A stretch of 64,000 nt of DNA, from positions 62,001-126,000 of the forward strand of contig CAVYPM010000008.1 in NCBI GenBank assembly GCA_963770375.1. The letters are read 5' to 3'. A program made the position numbers and the translations under genes. Below, piece by piece: positions 27,821 to 38,599 of this stretch. Under the pieces are notes generated by a model, which saw nothing but the letters and a program-made list of their open reading frames with translations, did not search any database and was not told the origin of the DNA. The stretch comes from DASVBE01 sp963770375. Lineage in GTDB: Bacteria > Actinomycetota > Actinomycetes > Streptosporangiales > Streptosporangiaceae. How positions within the stretch are numbered: the stretch's first letter is position 1; each line of letters starts with the position of its first letter.

Positions 27821-28557
27821 ATGAACAACCGGGCCGCGGCTCGGCCCCGCGGCCGCCTGCTGGTGGCCGACGACGAGCCGTTCCTGTGCGACGCGATCGC
27901 CACGTCGCTGCGGCTGCTGGGCTTCGAGGTGACCACGGCCGAGACCGGCGCCGCGCGCTGCGGCTGGCCAGGGACCTCCCGTTCGACCTGGTCGTGCTGG
28001 ACGTGATGATGCCCGAGCCGGACGGCTTCGAGATCGTGCGCCGGCTGCGCCGGGACGGCAGCCAGGTCCCGGTGATCTTCCTGACCGCCCGGGACACCCA
28101 GGAGGACAAGATCGCCGGCCTCACTATCGGCGGCGACGACTACATGACCAAGCCGTTCGGGCTCGAGGAGCTCGCGGCCCGGGTGCAGACCGTGCTGCGC
28201 CGCACCCGCCCGGCCGGTGCCGCCGGGCCTGTGCTGACGTTCGCGGACGTCGAACTCGACCAGGACGGCTACGAGGTCCGCCGCGGCGGGCACCTGATCG
28301 AGCTGTCCCCGACCGAGTTCCGGCTGCTGCGCTACCTGATGCTCAACCCGGGCCGGGTGCTGACCCGGGCCCAGCTCCTGGACCACGTCTGGGACTACGA
28401 CTTCGGCGGCACCAGCACGGTCGTCGCCACCTACGTCGCGTACCTGCGGCGCAAGCTTGCTCAGCACGGGCCAGAGCTGATCCACACCCAGCGCGGCGTC
28501 GGCTACGTCCTGCGGCGCCCCCGGCCCAGCGACCCGGAGGCCGCCGATGAGGATTAG
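27821..28557 (+). CDS. OmpR-family response regulator, frameshifted in receiver domain
   Basis: Cytosolic DNA-binding regulator. The receiver starts RGRLLVADDEPFLCDAIATSL; after the frame break near 27950 (GGCGCCGCGCGCTGCGG, one base missing) it resumes as ALRLARDLPFDLVVLDVMMP, which holds the phospho-acceptor Asp, then FLTARD and the switch Lys in MTKPFG. The C-terminal winged helix (LSPTEFRLLRYLMLNPGRVL; STVVATYVAYLRRKL; HTQRGVGYVLR) is intact. The ATG at 27821 is preferred; a GTG at 27800 is also in frame. It overlaps the kinase gene by 11 bases and probably controls the divergent efflux operon. Confidence 0.88.
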
Positions 28558-30112
28558 CCGTCGCGCCCAGCGGACCCGGCCTCCGGTCCGGCCCAGGCTG
28601 CCGCGCCGGGCCCGGCTGCGCACCAGGGTCCTGGCCGGCGTCATGTCGGTCACGCTCGCCGCGCTGGTGGCCTTCGACGTCGCCGCGGTCACCCAGATGC
28701 ACCGGTACCTGATCAGCCGGGCCGACGCCCAGCTGCGGAACATCCTGAACCTGCTGGAGCCGCTGAGCCAGCCCCTCAAGGCGAACGTCTCGTCGGCCGG
28801 CGCGAAGAGGCCGCTGATCGGCACCGCGGTGAGCCCGATGGCGGAAGCAGCCGCCGGAACCGGCCGCGTCCCGTCCCCCGATCCTGGCGATTACCACGTC
28901 TGGTTCATGGCCGGTTACGGCCAGACCGGGTACGTCGGCGGCAACCCGGCCCTGGGGCTGCCCAGCATTTCTTATCAGGACTTCATCAGCCTCCAGTCCA
29001 GCAAAACGGGCTGGACCGGGGAGACCCTGGACACCCGCATCCCGATCCGGATGATGGTCGGGAAGGTCGGCGACGGCAGTCTCGTCGTGACTGTCGACCT
29101 CAGGAGCGTCGGCCGGAGCATGACCCAGCTCGAGCGCATCCTCATCGCCGGCTCAGTGGCGGCCGCTCTGATCGTCGCGCTCGGCGGTGGCTGGCTGATC
29201 CGCCGCGGTCTGCGGCCGATCGAGGCGATGGCGGCCCAGGCCGACCGGATCACCGCGGGTGATCTCACCGACCGGGTGGCACCGGCGGACACCGGAACCG
29301 AGGTCGGCCGCCTCGGCGCGGCCCTGAACGGGATGCTGGCCCGCATCGAGGCCTCGATCGCGGAACGCGAGGCCAGCCAGCAGCTCACCCGGCGGTTTTT
29401 CGCCGACGCCAGCCACGAGCTGCGCAACCCGCTGGCCTCACTGCGCGCCAACGCCGAGCTGTACCAGCAGCGGGCGATCCCCGGCCGGCCCGACGTGGAC
29501 GAGACCATGCAGCGGATCTCGCGGGAAGCGCAGCGGATGGGCCAGCTGGTCGACGACATGCTCCGGCTGGCGCGCCTCGACCAGGCCCCCCGCCAGCAGC
29601 GTGACCGCGTCGACCTCACCGCGCTGGCGGAAGACTGTGCCGAGCGGGCCCGCCGGACCTGCCCGGGGCGGACCTGGCGGCTGGAGGCCGAACCGGGCCT
29701 GATGACCACCGGCGACGGGGAGATGCTCCGCCGGGCGGTCGACAACCTGCTCGCCAACGTCGGCACGCACACGCCCGGCGGAACCACGGCGACCATCACC
29801 GCGGCCGCCGGCGACGGCACGGTCCGCATCGAGGTGAGCGACGACGGTCCCGGCGTGCCGCCCGGCGAGCTGCCGCGGGTCTTCGACCGGTTCTACCGGG
29901 CCGGCGCCCCGCCGCAGCGCCAGGGCTCAGGGCTCGGCCTGGCCATCGTGGCCGCGATCGCCGCGGCCCATCACGGGACGGTGCGGGCGGAGCTCAGCGA
30001 GCCGCACGGGCTGCGGGTCACGCTCGCCCTGCCCGCGGTGACACCGCCGCCGGCGACGCCGCCGCCCGCGCTTGCCCGCGTTCCTGCTGGGCAGGCATCC
30101 TTCCGGTCATGA
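28547..30112 (+). CDS. Sensor histidine kinase
   Basis: Membrane-bound kinase partner of the preceding regulator, 521 residues. Membrane helices at about 28-49 and 198-219 enclose a ~150-residue extracytoplasmic sensor of no known family. HAMP (219-272) follows, then HisKA with FADASHELRNPLASL (phospho-His about 290) and HATPase with the N-box DNLLANVGTHT (399-409), DDGPGVPP and GSGLGLAIV. The N-box reads NVGTHT, where NALKHT-like sequence is usual. A Pro/Ala tail ends the protein. The signal is unknown; proximity to an efflux system suggests a toxic or envelope-active compound. Its stop overlaps the next ATG. Confidence 0.95.
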   Translation: MRISRRAQRTRPPVRPRLPRRARLRTRVLAGVMSVTLAALVAFDVAAVTQMHRYLISRADAQLRNILNLLEPLSQPLKANVSSAGAKRPLIGTAVSPMAEAAAGTGRVPSPDPGDYHVWFMAGYGQTGYVGGNPALGLPSISYQDFISLQSSKTGWTGETLDTRIPIRMMVGKVGDGSLVVTVDLRSVGRSMTQLERILIAGSVAAALIVALGGGWLIRRGLRPIEAMAAQADRITAGDLTDRVAPADTGTEVGRLGAALNGMLARIEASIAEREASQQLTRRFFADASHELRNPLASLRANAELYQQRAIPGRPDVDETMQRISREAQRMGQLVDDMLRLARLDQAPRQQRDRVDLTALAEDCAERARRTCPGRTWRLEAEPGLMTTGDGEMLRRAVDNLLANVGTHTPGGTTATITAAAGDGTVRIEVSDDGPGVPPGELPRVFDRFYRAGAPPQRQGSGLGLAIVAAIAAAHHGTVRAELSEPHGLRVTLALPAVTPPPATPPPALARVPAGQASFRS

Positions 30113-30987
30113 CCACCGCATCGGTTTCCCGTCCGCCCAGCCAGGCCGGCCGCCTGCCGGGCAGCGCCGCCACGCTGATCACCGTCGCCCCGACCGGCGC
30201 CGAACTGGACAAGGCCCGGGTGCCCGCGCTCCCGGTCACCCTGGACGAGCTGGTTACCACCGCGGTCGACTGCGAGGCCGCCGGCGCCGCCGTGATCCAC
30301 ATCCACATCCGGGACGCTGATGCGCAGCCCACCCTGGATCTGACCCGGCTCAAGGACACCGTGCAGGCGGTCAGGGAGGCGACCAGCCTGATCGTCCAGC
30401 TGTCCACCGGCGGGGCGGTCAGCGACGGGTTCGGGCCGCGGCTGGCGGTGCTCGACGCGGCGCCCGACGCCTGCTCGCTGACCTGCGGCACGGTGAACTT
30501 CGGCGACGAGGTGTTCAGCAACCCGTGGCCGTTCATGAAGGAGCTGTACGCGAAGACCCAGGCGACCGGCGTGGTGCCGGAGTTCGAGCTGTTCGACATG
30601 GGCCAGGTGGCCGCGCTGCACCGGCTGCTCGACGAGCTCGGCCCGCCCGCGGGCGGGCACGTGCACTGCGACCTGGTGATGGGGGTGCCCGGCGGAATGC
30701 CGGGCACGGCCGGGCAGGTGGTCCAGGCCGCGGCCGCGCTGCCCGCCGGGGCGACCTGGTCGGCCACCGGGGTCGGCCGGACCTCGCTGCCGGTCATGCT
30801 GGCCGCGGTGGCGTCGGCCGGGCACCTGCGGGTCGGCATGGAGGACACGGTCACGTTCGCCCGCGGCCGGCCGGTGGCCAGCAACGCCGAACTGGTCACC
30901 CGCGCGGCCGAGCTGGCTGAGCTGGCCCAGCGGCCCGCGATGAGCACCGGCGAGGCCCGCGCCATGCTGGCGATCCCGGCGCGCTGA
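30109..30987 (+). CDS. BKACE family beta-keto acid cleavage enzyme (DUF849)
   Basis: Zinc enzyme of the 3-keto-5-aminohexanoate cleavage family: condenses a beta-keto acid with acetyl-CoA and splits it. 292 residues, TIM barrel. The metal-site pair HIHIRD (strand 2) and later motifs LTCGTVNFGDEVF, PEFELFDMG, HCDLVMGVPGG and the C-terminal VGMEDTVTF (catalytic Glu region) are present. The substrate depends on pocket residues that cannot be read here. Its ATG overlaps the kinase stop (ATGA), an unexpected partner for a two-component operon. Confidence 0.9.
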   Translation: MTTASVSRPPSQAGRLPGSAATLITVAPTGAELDKARVPALPVTLDELVTTAVDCEAAGAAVIHIHIRDADAQPTLDLTRLKDTVQAVREATSLIVQLSTGGAVSDGFGPRLAVLDAAPDACSLTCGTVNFGDEVFSNPWPFMKELYAKTQATGVVPEFELFDMGQVAALHRLLDELGPPAGGHVHCDLVMGVPGGMPGTAGQVVQAAAALPAGATWSATGVGRTSLPVMLAAVASAGHLRVGMEDTVTFARGRPVASNAELVTRAAELAELAQRPAMSTGEARAMLAIPAR

Positions 30988-31050
30988 CCGGCCCCGGCCG
31001 ACCGCTGCGTACCGTTCCAAGTCGTGGCCTGCAGCGGATAGCCTGGCAGG

Positions 31051-31404
31051 GTGATTTTCAGCAACCCGGGTGCGTACTCCGCGCTCAGCTGGTTCTTCGA
31101 GGTGCTGGCCCTGGCCGCACTGATCGTGGAAGTGTGGGCGTTCGTCGACGCCATCCGCCGGCCGTCCGCGGCCTTCGTGGCGGCCAACAAGCGGACCAAG
31201 CCGATCTGGCTGATCATCACCGGTGTGGCGACTGCGATCGGCATTGGCACGGCGGCGTCCTCCGGGTTCGCCGCCATCGGCATTCTGTCCGTGGCCGCGT
31301 TCGTGGCTGCGGCCGTGTACCTGACCGACGTGCGCCCACGGGTCAGGGAGTTCCGCGGCGGCGGCTCCGGCTCGTCCCGCCAGGGCCCCTACGGCCCCTG
31401 GTAG
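31051..31404 (+). CDS. DUF2516 family small membrane protein
   Basis: 117 residues with three to four predicted membrane helices: SWFFEVLALAALIVEVWAFV, IWLIITGVATAIGIGTAASS and AIGILSVAAFVAAAVYLTDV, then the short polar tail VRPRVREFRGGGSG. Actinobacteria-specific family without known function, probably in the inner membrane. A GTG start with no obvious ribosome site. It lies just upstream of alaX on the same strand and may share its transcript. Confidence 0.88.
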   Translation: MIFSNPGAYSALSWFFEVLALAALIVEVWAFVDAIRRPSAAFVAANKRTKPIWLIITGVATAIGIGTAASSGFAAIGILSVAAFVAAAVYLTDVRPRVREFRGGGSGSSRQGPYGPW

Positions 31405-31464
31405 ACGTCCCAGATCCGCGCCCGGCGCCGGTCCTGCGCCACGGGCGTGGTTAAGCTCGGCTCC

Positions 31465-32196
31465 GTGACCGAGACCGCATGGCGGACGCACCGCCTCGAA
31501 CTGGACGACCAGACCCTCCGCGAATGGGACGCCACCGTGCTGGCGTCCGGCGACGACGGCATCGTCCTCGACCAGTCGGCCTTCTACCCGGGTGGCGGCG
31601 GCCAGCCGCCGGACCACGGCGTGCTGCTGTGGGGCGGCGTGCAGACCCGCATCGTGGGTGCGCGCAAGGGCGACGATCTGTACCTGCTGCCCGCCGAGGG
31701 CGACCCCGTGCCGCCGCCGGGCACCCCGGTCCGCGGCGCGGTCGAGGACGAGCGCCGGACCGCGCTCATGCGCACCCACTCCGGCCTGCACGTCCTGTGC
31801 GGCGTGGTGTTCCGCGACTACGGCTCGCTGGTCACCGGCGGCAACATGGAGCCCGGCGTGGCCCGCATGGACTTCGACCTGCCCGAGGTCCCGCCCGGCT
31901 TCAAGGAAGCGGTCGAGAACGCCTGCAACACCGAGATCGCGGCCGGCCGCGCCATCGTCGCCCGGGTCCTGCCCAGGGACGAGGCCTTCGCCCTGCCCGA
32001 CATCATCCGCACCGCGACCAACCTGGTCCCGCCCGAGGTCAAAGAGGTGCGCATCATCGACATCGTCGGCCTCGACCAGCAGGCCGACGGCGGCACCCAC
32101 GTGGCCACCACCAGCCAGATCGGCCGCATCGAGGTCGCCAAGATCGAGAACAAGGGCAAGGGCTTCCGCCGCCTCCGGATCCGCATAGCCGACTAA
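31465..32196 (+). CDS. Alanyl-tRNA editing protein (AlaX-like)
   Basis: Free-standing trans-editing hydrolase that clears Ser or Gly mischarged onto tRNA-Ala. 243 residues from the GTG at 31465. N-terminal AFYPGGGGQPPDHGVL and the zinc motif HSGLH (His105, His109) are typical. The second half-site is ADGGTHV: His212 is present, but the position normally occupied by Cys in CGGTH is Asp208. The enzyme may use an altered zinc ligand, or this may be a family variant. A GTG at 31447 is an alternative start, less likely because family N-termini begin near the chosen one. Confidence 0.9.
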   Translation: MTETAWRTHRLELDDQTLREWDATVLASGDDGIVLDQSAFYPGGGGQPPDHGVLLWGGVQTRIVGARKGDDLYLLPAEGDPVPPPGTPVRGAVEDERRTALMRTHSGLHVLCGVVFRDYGSLVTGGNMEPGVARMDFDLPEVPPGFKEAVENACNTEIAAGRAIVARVLPRDEAFALPDIIRTATNLVPPEVKEVRIIDIVGLDQQADGGTHVATTSQIGRIEVAKIENKGKGFRRLRIRIAD

Positions 32197-32224
32197 CCAG
32201 CCCAGCCCCGGTGCCGGTGCCGTT

Positions 32225-32280
32225 CCATGATCGCGGAGGATTTTCTACCGCCCGCGGTGCGAAATCCTCCGTGATCATGG
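32225..32280. repeat. Long inverted repeat between alaX and disA
   Basis: Arms 32225-32244 and 32261-32280 pair over 19 of 20 positions (one G-T wobble included) around a 16-base loop; arm start CCATGATCGCGGAGGATTT. It lacks a U-tract. It could be a two-way transcription stop, an RNA processing hairpin, or one copy of a dispersed palindromic element. No second copy was noticed in the window. Confidence 0.8.
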
Positions 32281-32425
32281 GGCACGTGGGCCCAGTGTGC
32301 TGGGGCCTTTCCTCATGCTGAAACGGGTGGGGCCCAGGGGGCTGGTGGGTGCCCGTTAACGGATACGCGGGTCCGCGCCGCCGCCGCTACAGTGTCTGCA
32401 CTGAGTGCCTTCCTACGGGGGTCCC

Positions 32426-33487
32426 GTGCCTGACGCGAGCGACGGCCGAGACGAGCGCCGCCGTGCCGTGGTGGCGGCTATGGCCCCGGGCACCGCGCTG
32501 CGCGACGGGCTGGAGCGGATCCTGCGGGCCAGCACCGGGGCGCTGATCGTCCTCGGCTACGACGACGCAGTCGCCGGGATCTGCTCCGGCGGTTTCCGGC
32601 TCGACGTCCCGTTCTCCGCCACCAGGCTCCGCGAGCTGGCCAAGATGGACGGCGCGATCATCCTGGACGCCGCCGCGGACACGATCGTCCTCGCCGCGGT
32701 GCACCTGATGCCCGACCCGGCGCTGCCCACCGACGAGTCGGGGACCCGGCACCGGACCGCCGAGCGGGTCGCCCGCCAGACCGGCCACCCCGTCGTCGCG
32801 GTCAGCAAGTCGATGCGCACGATCGGCCTGTACCTGGACGGGACCCGCCACGTCCTGGAGGACTCGGTCGCCGTGCTGACCCACGCCAACCAGGCCCTGG
32901 GCACACTGGAGCGCTACCGGATCCGGCTGGATCAGCTGTCCGGCTCGCTGACCGCGCTGGAGATCGAGAACCTGGTCACGGTCCGCGACGTGGCCGCAGC
33001 CGCCCAGCGGCTGGAGATGGTCCGCCGGATCGCCGCGGAGATCGAGGGCTACCAGAACGAGCTGGGCACCGGCGGCCGCCAGCTCGCCCTGCAGCTCGAC
33101 GAGCTGGTCGCCGGCACGGCCGACGAGCGCGAGCTGCTCATCCGCGACTACGCGCCGGCCGTGGACGCGCTGGCCGGGCTCGCCCGGCTGTCCCCGGACG
33201 AGCTGCTCGACGTGGCCACGGTGGCGGCGGCCCTCGGTTTCGGCCCGCCCGGCACGCTGGACGACGCGGTCAGCCCGCACGGCTACCGGCTGCTGGCCCG
33301 GATCCCCCGGCTGCCCAGGGACGCCGCCGAGCGCATCGCCGCCTGCTTCTGCGGCCTGCAGAAGCTGCTCGCCGCCGGGGTCGAGGAACTCCAGCAGGTC
33401 AGCGGCATCAGCCCGGCGCACGCCAGGATGGCCAGGGAAGGCCTGTCCCGCCTCGCCGAGTCGGCCATCCTCGACCGCTTCGGCTGA
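32426..33487 (+). CDS. disA: DNA integrity scanning diadenylate cyclase DisA
   Basis: Makes c-di-AMP from two ATP and scans DNA for branched structures. About 353 residues: DAC domain at 1-145 with the catalytic DGAIIL (Asp75-Gly76-Ala77) and RHRTAERVA (108-116), a helical spine (150-285), and a C-terminal helix-hairpin-helix DNA-binding domain (LQKLLAAGVEELQQVSGISP). The GTG at 32426, after CTACGGGGGTCCC, is preferred over a GTG at 32405 that lacks a ribosome site. Nearby radA, mutY, clpC and lsr2 give the usual actinobacterial context. A c-di-AMP riboswitch lies at 42.1 kb. Confidence 0.96.
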   Translation: MPDASDGRDERRRAVVAAMAPGTALRDGLERILRASTGALIVLGYDDAVAGICSGGFRLDVPFSATRLRELAKMDGAIILDAAADTIVLAAVHLMPDPALPTDESGTRHRTAERVARQTGHPVVAVSKSMRTIGLYLDGTRHVLEDSVAVLTHANQALGTLERYRIRLDQLSGSLTALEIENLVTVRDVAAAAQRLEMVRRIAAEIEGYQNELGTGGRQLALQLDELVAGTADERELLIRDYAPAVDALAGLARLSPDELLDVATVAAALGFGPPGTLDDAVSPHGYRLLARIPRLPRDAAERIAACFCGLQKLLAAGVEELQQVSGISPAHARMAREGLSRLAESAILDRFG

Positions 33488-33568
33488 ACCGCCGCCGGCC
33501 GCTCCGAACCGCCCTGTGCCGTTCTGGCGTGCCGGGGCCGCCCGGGACCATGCGAGGATCGGCTGGTT

Positions 33569-34438
33569 ATGGGAAACCGGTATCTCGAGCCCGTACTGGC
33601 CTGGTACGGCGCCCAGGCCAGGGACCTGCCGTGGCGCCGCCCGGACGCCTCCCCGTGGGCCGTCCTGGTCAGCGAGTTCATGCTGCAGCAGACGCCGGTC
33701 AGCCGCGTCCGGCCGGCCTACGCGGCCTGGCTCGAGCGCTGGCCGGACGCGCCGGCCCTGGCCGCAAGCCCGCCCGGCGAGGCGGTCAGGCAATGGGGCA
33801 CGCTCGGCTATCCGCGCCGCGCGCTGCGGCTGCACGAAACGGCGCGGATCCTTACTAAGAATTACGGTGGGCAGGTGCCGGCCTCGGTCGCCGAGCTGAT
33901 CCTGCTGCCCGGCGTGGGCGCCTACACCGCGGCCGCGGTGGCCAGCTTCGCCTACCGGCAGCGGCACGCGGTGCTGGACACCAACGTCCGCCGGGTGCTG
34001 GCCCGGCTGGAGCGGGGCCAGGAGTTCCCGCCCCGGTCGGCCACCGCCGCGGAGACCGCGCTGGCCCAGTCGCTGCTGCCCGGCGACGGCCCGCAGGCGG
34101 CCCGCTGGTCGGTAGCGGTGATGGAGCTGGGCGCGCTGGTCTGCACGGCCACCAGGCCCAGATGCCCGGCCTGCCCGGTGGCTGCCCACTGCGCCTGGCG
34201 CCGGTCCGGCGCCCCCGCCGGGCTGCGCGCCCCCGGCCAGCCCAGATACGAAGGCAGCGACCGCCAGTGCCGCGGCCGCCTGCTGGCCGTCCTGCGCGCC
34301 GCAGGCGGCCCGGTCAGCGCGGACCAGCTCGCGCAGGCCTGGCCGGACGCCACCCAGCGAGCCCGGGCCCTGGACGGCCTGGTCGCCGACGGCCTGGCCG
34401 AGCCGCTGGAGGACGACCGCTTCGCCCTCCCGGCCTGA
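33569..34438 (+). CDS. mutY: A/G-specific adenine glycosylase
   Basis: Removes A mispaired with 8-oxoG, preventing G:C to T:A changes. 289 residues: catalytic-Glu region VSEFMLQQTPVSRV, helix-hairpin-helix LPGVGAYTAAAVASFAY with the catalytic Asp in LDTNVRRVLARL, and the 4Fe-4S cluster Cys spacing C-x6-C-x2-C-x5-C (CTATRPRCPACPVAAHC). It lacks the C-terminal MutT-like 8-oxoG reading domain of longer MutY proteins; the last 60 residues are a different small domain. This short form is usual in actinomycetes. It is convergent with clpC. Confidence 0.94.
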   Translation: MGNRYLEPVLAWYGAQARDLPWRRPDASPWAVLVSEFMLQQTPVSRVRPAYAAWLERWPDAPALAASPPGEAVRQWGTLGYPRRALRLHETARILTKNYGGQVPASVAELILLPGVGAYTAAAVASFAYRQRHAVLDTNVRRVLARLERGQEFPPRSATAAETALAQSLLPGDGPQAARWSVAVMELGALVCTATRPRCPACPVAAHCAWRRSGAPAGLRAPGQPRYEGSDRQCRGRLLAVLRAAGGPVSADQLAQAWPDATQRARALDGLVADGLAEPLEDDRFALPA

Positions 34439-34455
34439 TCCCAGCCCGCAGAAAG

Positions 34456-34491
34456 CAGCCAGCCGGCCTCCTGGTGGAGGCCGGCTGGCTG
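34456..34491. terminator. Strong bidirectional terminator between mutY and clpC
   Basis: A perfect 16-bp stem (34456-34471 with 34476-34491) with a 4-base loop lies between the convergent stops. On the minus strand it is followed by CTTTCT, so it fits best as the clpC terminator but probably serves both genes. Confidence 0.88.
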
Positions 34492-34532
34492 GCCGTGCTG
34501 GTGGCGGGCCGGTCCTGGGGCCGGCCTGCCCG

Positions 34533-37091
<2,559 letters not shown>

Positions 37092-37456
37092 CTCGTCGCT
37101 CCCTCACAGAGCGGTCGGGTAGGCGTACTGCCCTGTCCTTCCGCATGCTAGCCCGCGTGCCGGGCGACGTTCGCACAAGCAATATGTCGCTCATGTAAAA
37201 CGTTCCCCCACCACGTGGCGTTCATCCCATCCAACTGGTGGAACCCGAGGTGGTGTTCCCAGATACGCCGGGAGCGAACGCGCTGCCGGGAGATGTACAG
37301 ACCGGCCTCCGGCGGAGCCGGCCAGCTCGGAGGGCCGCGGCGCTGTTTCCGACGAGCGATGAGGCGCGACGAAGGAGCGCCGAGGGAGCGAGGAGGGAAG
37401 GCAGCGCTCAAGCGGCCCACGAGCCAGCCAGCACTGCCCGAGCGAGCCAGACAGCA
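37092..37456. other. Gene-free region upstream of clpC
   Basis: No ORF here has sensible coding character. The clpC-proximal 120 bases hold the ribosome site and presumably the promoter. The middle (37290-37450) contains many GAGCGA-, GAGCCAG- and GAGGGA-like short repeats of unclear meaning. The far end is the lsr2 terminator. No known regulatory motif was recognised. Confidence 0.5.
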
Positions 37457-37488
37457 CAGCGCACCGCGCGGGTTCGCGCGGTGCGCTG
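37457..37488 (-). terminator. Hairpin terminator downstream of lsr2
   Basis: A perfect 14-bp GC-rich stem (37457-37470 with 37475-37488) with a 4-base loop, about 85 bases past the lsr2 stop on the minus strand. No long U-tract, as is common in actinobacteria. Confidence 0.75.
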
Positions 37489-37572
37489 CTGGCCTTGCTG
37501 CGCTGCGAGCGGTCACCTACCCGGCCGGGGGATGCGGGTCAGGCCCGCGCGTCCCCTGGGCACGGGTGGTGC

Positions 37573-37905
37573 TCAGTGGGCGGCCTCGTACTCCTGGATG
37601 ATCGTGGCCGGGATACGCCCGCGCTCGCTTACCTTGTGACCCTTGTCGCGGGCCCAGGCGCGGATTTCCGCGCTGCGCTCGCGGCCCGGGCCGCTGCGGG
37701 CCCGGCGGCGGCGGGCGACGGAACCCGCACGGCGGGCATTGCCGGTGTACGCGCCGAACTTGTCGTGCAGTTCCTTGGCGTGTGCCGTGCACACGTCGAT
37801 CTCGTAGGCAGTTCCCTCAAAGGAGAACGAAACCGTCTCCTTACTCAGGACCTCGTCATCGTGCGGAAGGTCGCAGACGACAGTCGTTGTAATCTTCCGT
37901 GCCAT
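37573..37905 (-). CDS. lsr2: Lsr2 family nucleoid-associated protein
   Basis: H-NS-like protein that coats AT-rich DNA and silences foreign genes. 110 residues: N-terminal oligomerisation strands (ARKITTTVVCDLPHD; VSFSFEGTAYEIDVCTAHAKELHDKF), a basic linker (ARRRRARSGPGRE) and the C-terminal DNA-binding AT-hook-like region RDKGHKVSERGRIPATII. The motif here is RGR, the minor-groove hook. A promoter candidate lies 46 bases upstream in a locally AT-richer stretch, which could allow self-regulation (inference). Confidence 0.97.
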   Translation of the reverse strand: MARKITTTVVCDLPHDDEVLSKETVSFSFEGTAYEIDVCTAHAKELHDKFGAYTGNARRAGSVARRRRARSGPGRERSAEIRAWARDKGHKVSERGRIPATIIQEYEAAH

Positions 37906-37950
37906 GGGTCCAGCCCTTCCGCTACAGCCAGCTTATTAAGGTTTGCCAAA

Positions 37951-37978
37951 CATATACCAGGACCGTTGCGTTTGACAA
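37951..37978 (-). promoter_or_regulatory. Candidate sigma-70-type promoter of lsr2
   Basis: On the minus strand TTGTCA (37978-37973) and TATATG (37956-37951) are 16 bases apart, five and four matches to consensus. Transcription would start near 37944, giving a leader of about 40 bases. The surrounding ~150 bases are AT-richer than the rest of the window. Confidence 0.6.
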
Positions 37979-38122
37979 TTGCGACGGCGATGATTGTGCT
38001 AGCTAGTTGCCCCGAACAGGCGAATGACGGCATTCCGGAAGGCCCACGTAACTCTCCGTAATCAGCGCCGCTTAGTGCCCCACAATGCTGATGCACGGCT
38101 GCGATGCAAGGCTGACTAGCGG

Positions 38123-38377
38123 CTACTGGCGAGGCGCGGAACCGCGCTCAGTGGTTTCCGCATGCCCTTCCTTGGGAGTTTCGCCAGCACTGCCTGTGAC
38201 AGTGCCATCGATTGCAGTATCGCCGATCCCGGCGGCGCCGCGATTCGGCTCGGCCGCGTCGTCCTCGTCGCCGCCGCGGCGCGAGCCCATCTCGTGGCGC
38301 AGGAACGCGCCCACCGCGACCAGCACCGCGACGCAGATCACGGCCGGCGGGATCAGTGCCGCCAGGTCTGCGTTCAC
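38123..38377 (-). CDS. Small single-pass membrane protein
   Basis: 84 residues, unrecognised. One N-terminal membrane helix (LIPPAVICVAVLVAVGAFL) is followed by a polar, acidic and Gly/Thr-rich tail. The GTG start has a good site (GGGAGGCGGGCC). It lies upstream of lsr2 on the same strand and diverges from the EndoQ-UvrD gene. The real ribosome site and helix argue that it is a gene; its function is unknown. Confidence 0.62.
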   Translation of the reverse strand: MNADLAALIPPAVICVAVLVAVGAFLRHEMGSRRGGDEDDAAEPNRGAAGIGDTAIDGTVTGSAGETPKEGHAETTERGSAPRQ

Positions 38378-38599
38378 GGCCCGCCTCCCGTCTGCGACTC
38401 ACTGAATACCGGCTGGCCGCGGGCCTGGCGCCGGGCAACTGCGGCTACCGGCTCGCACTGGCATTGTCACTCATCGCAGTGGCGGCCGCGGCACCGGGTC
38501 CGGCCTGGCCGGCCGATGCGGGCGCCACTGACAGCACGCCGTGGCACTATCGGACCGCCCCCTCCGCGCGCCGCCGTCCCAGGAAGCAGGCCCTGTTCG

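Noticed and set aside
27821..28006. Short 5' piece of the regulator as a separate small protein
   Set aside because: It is the start of the receiver domain; the rest continues in the next frame after a one-base slip.
29971..32100. 709-codon open frame on the minus strand
   Set aside because: Crosses three well-supported plus-strand genes; His/Gly/Arg-rich shadow.
37092..37200. ClgR or CIRCE-type site in the clpC promoter
   Set aside because: Only a half-site-like GTTCGC was found; the second half does not match.
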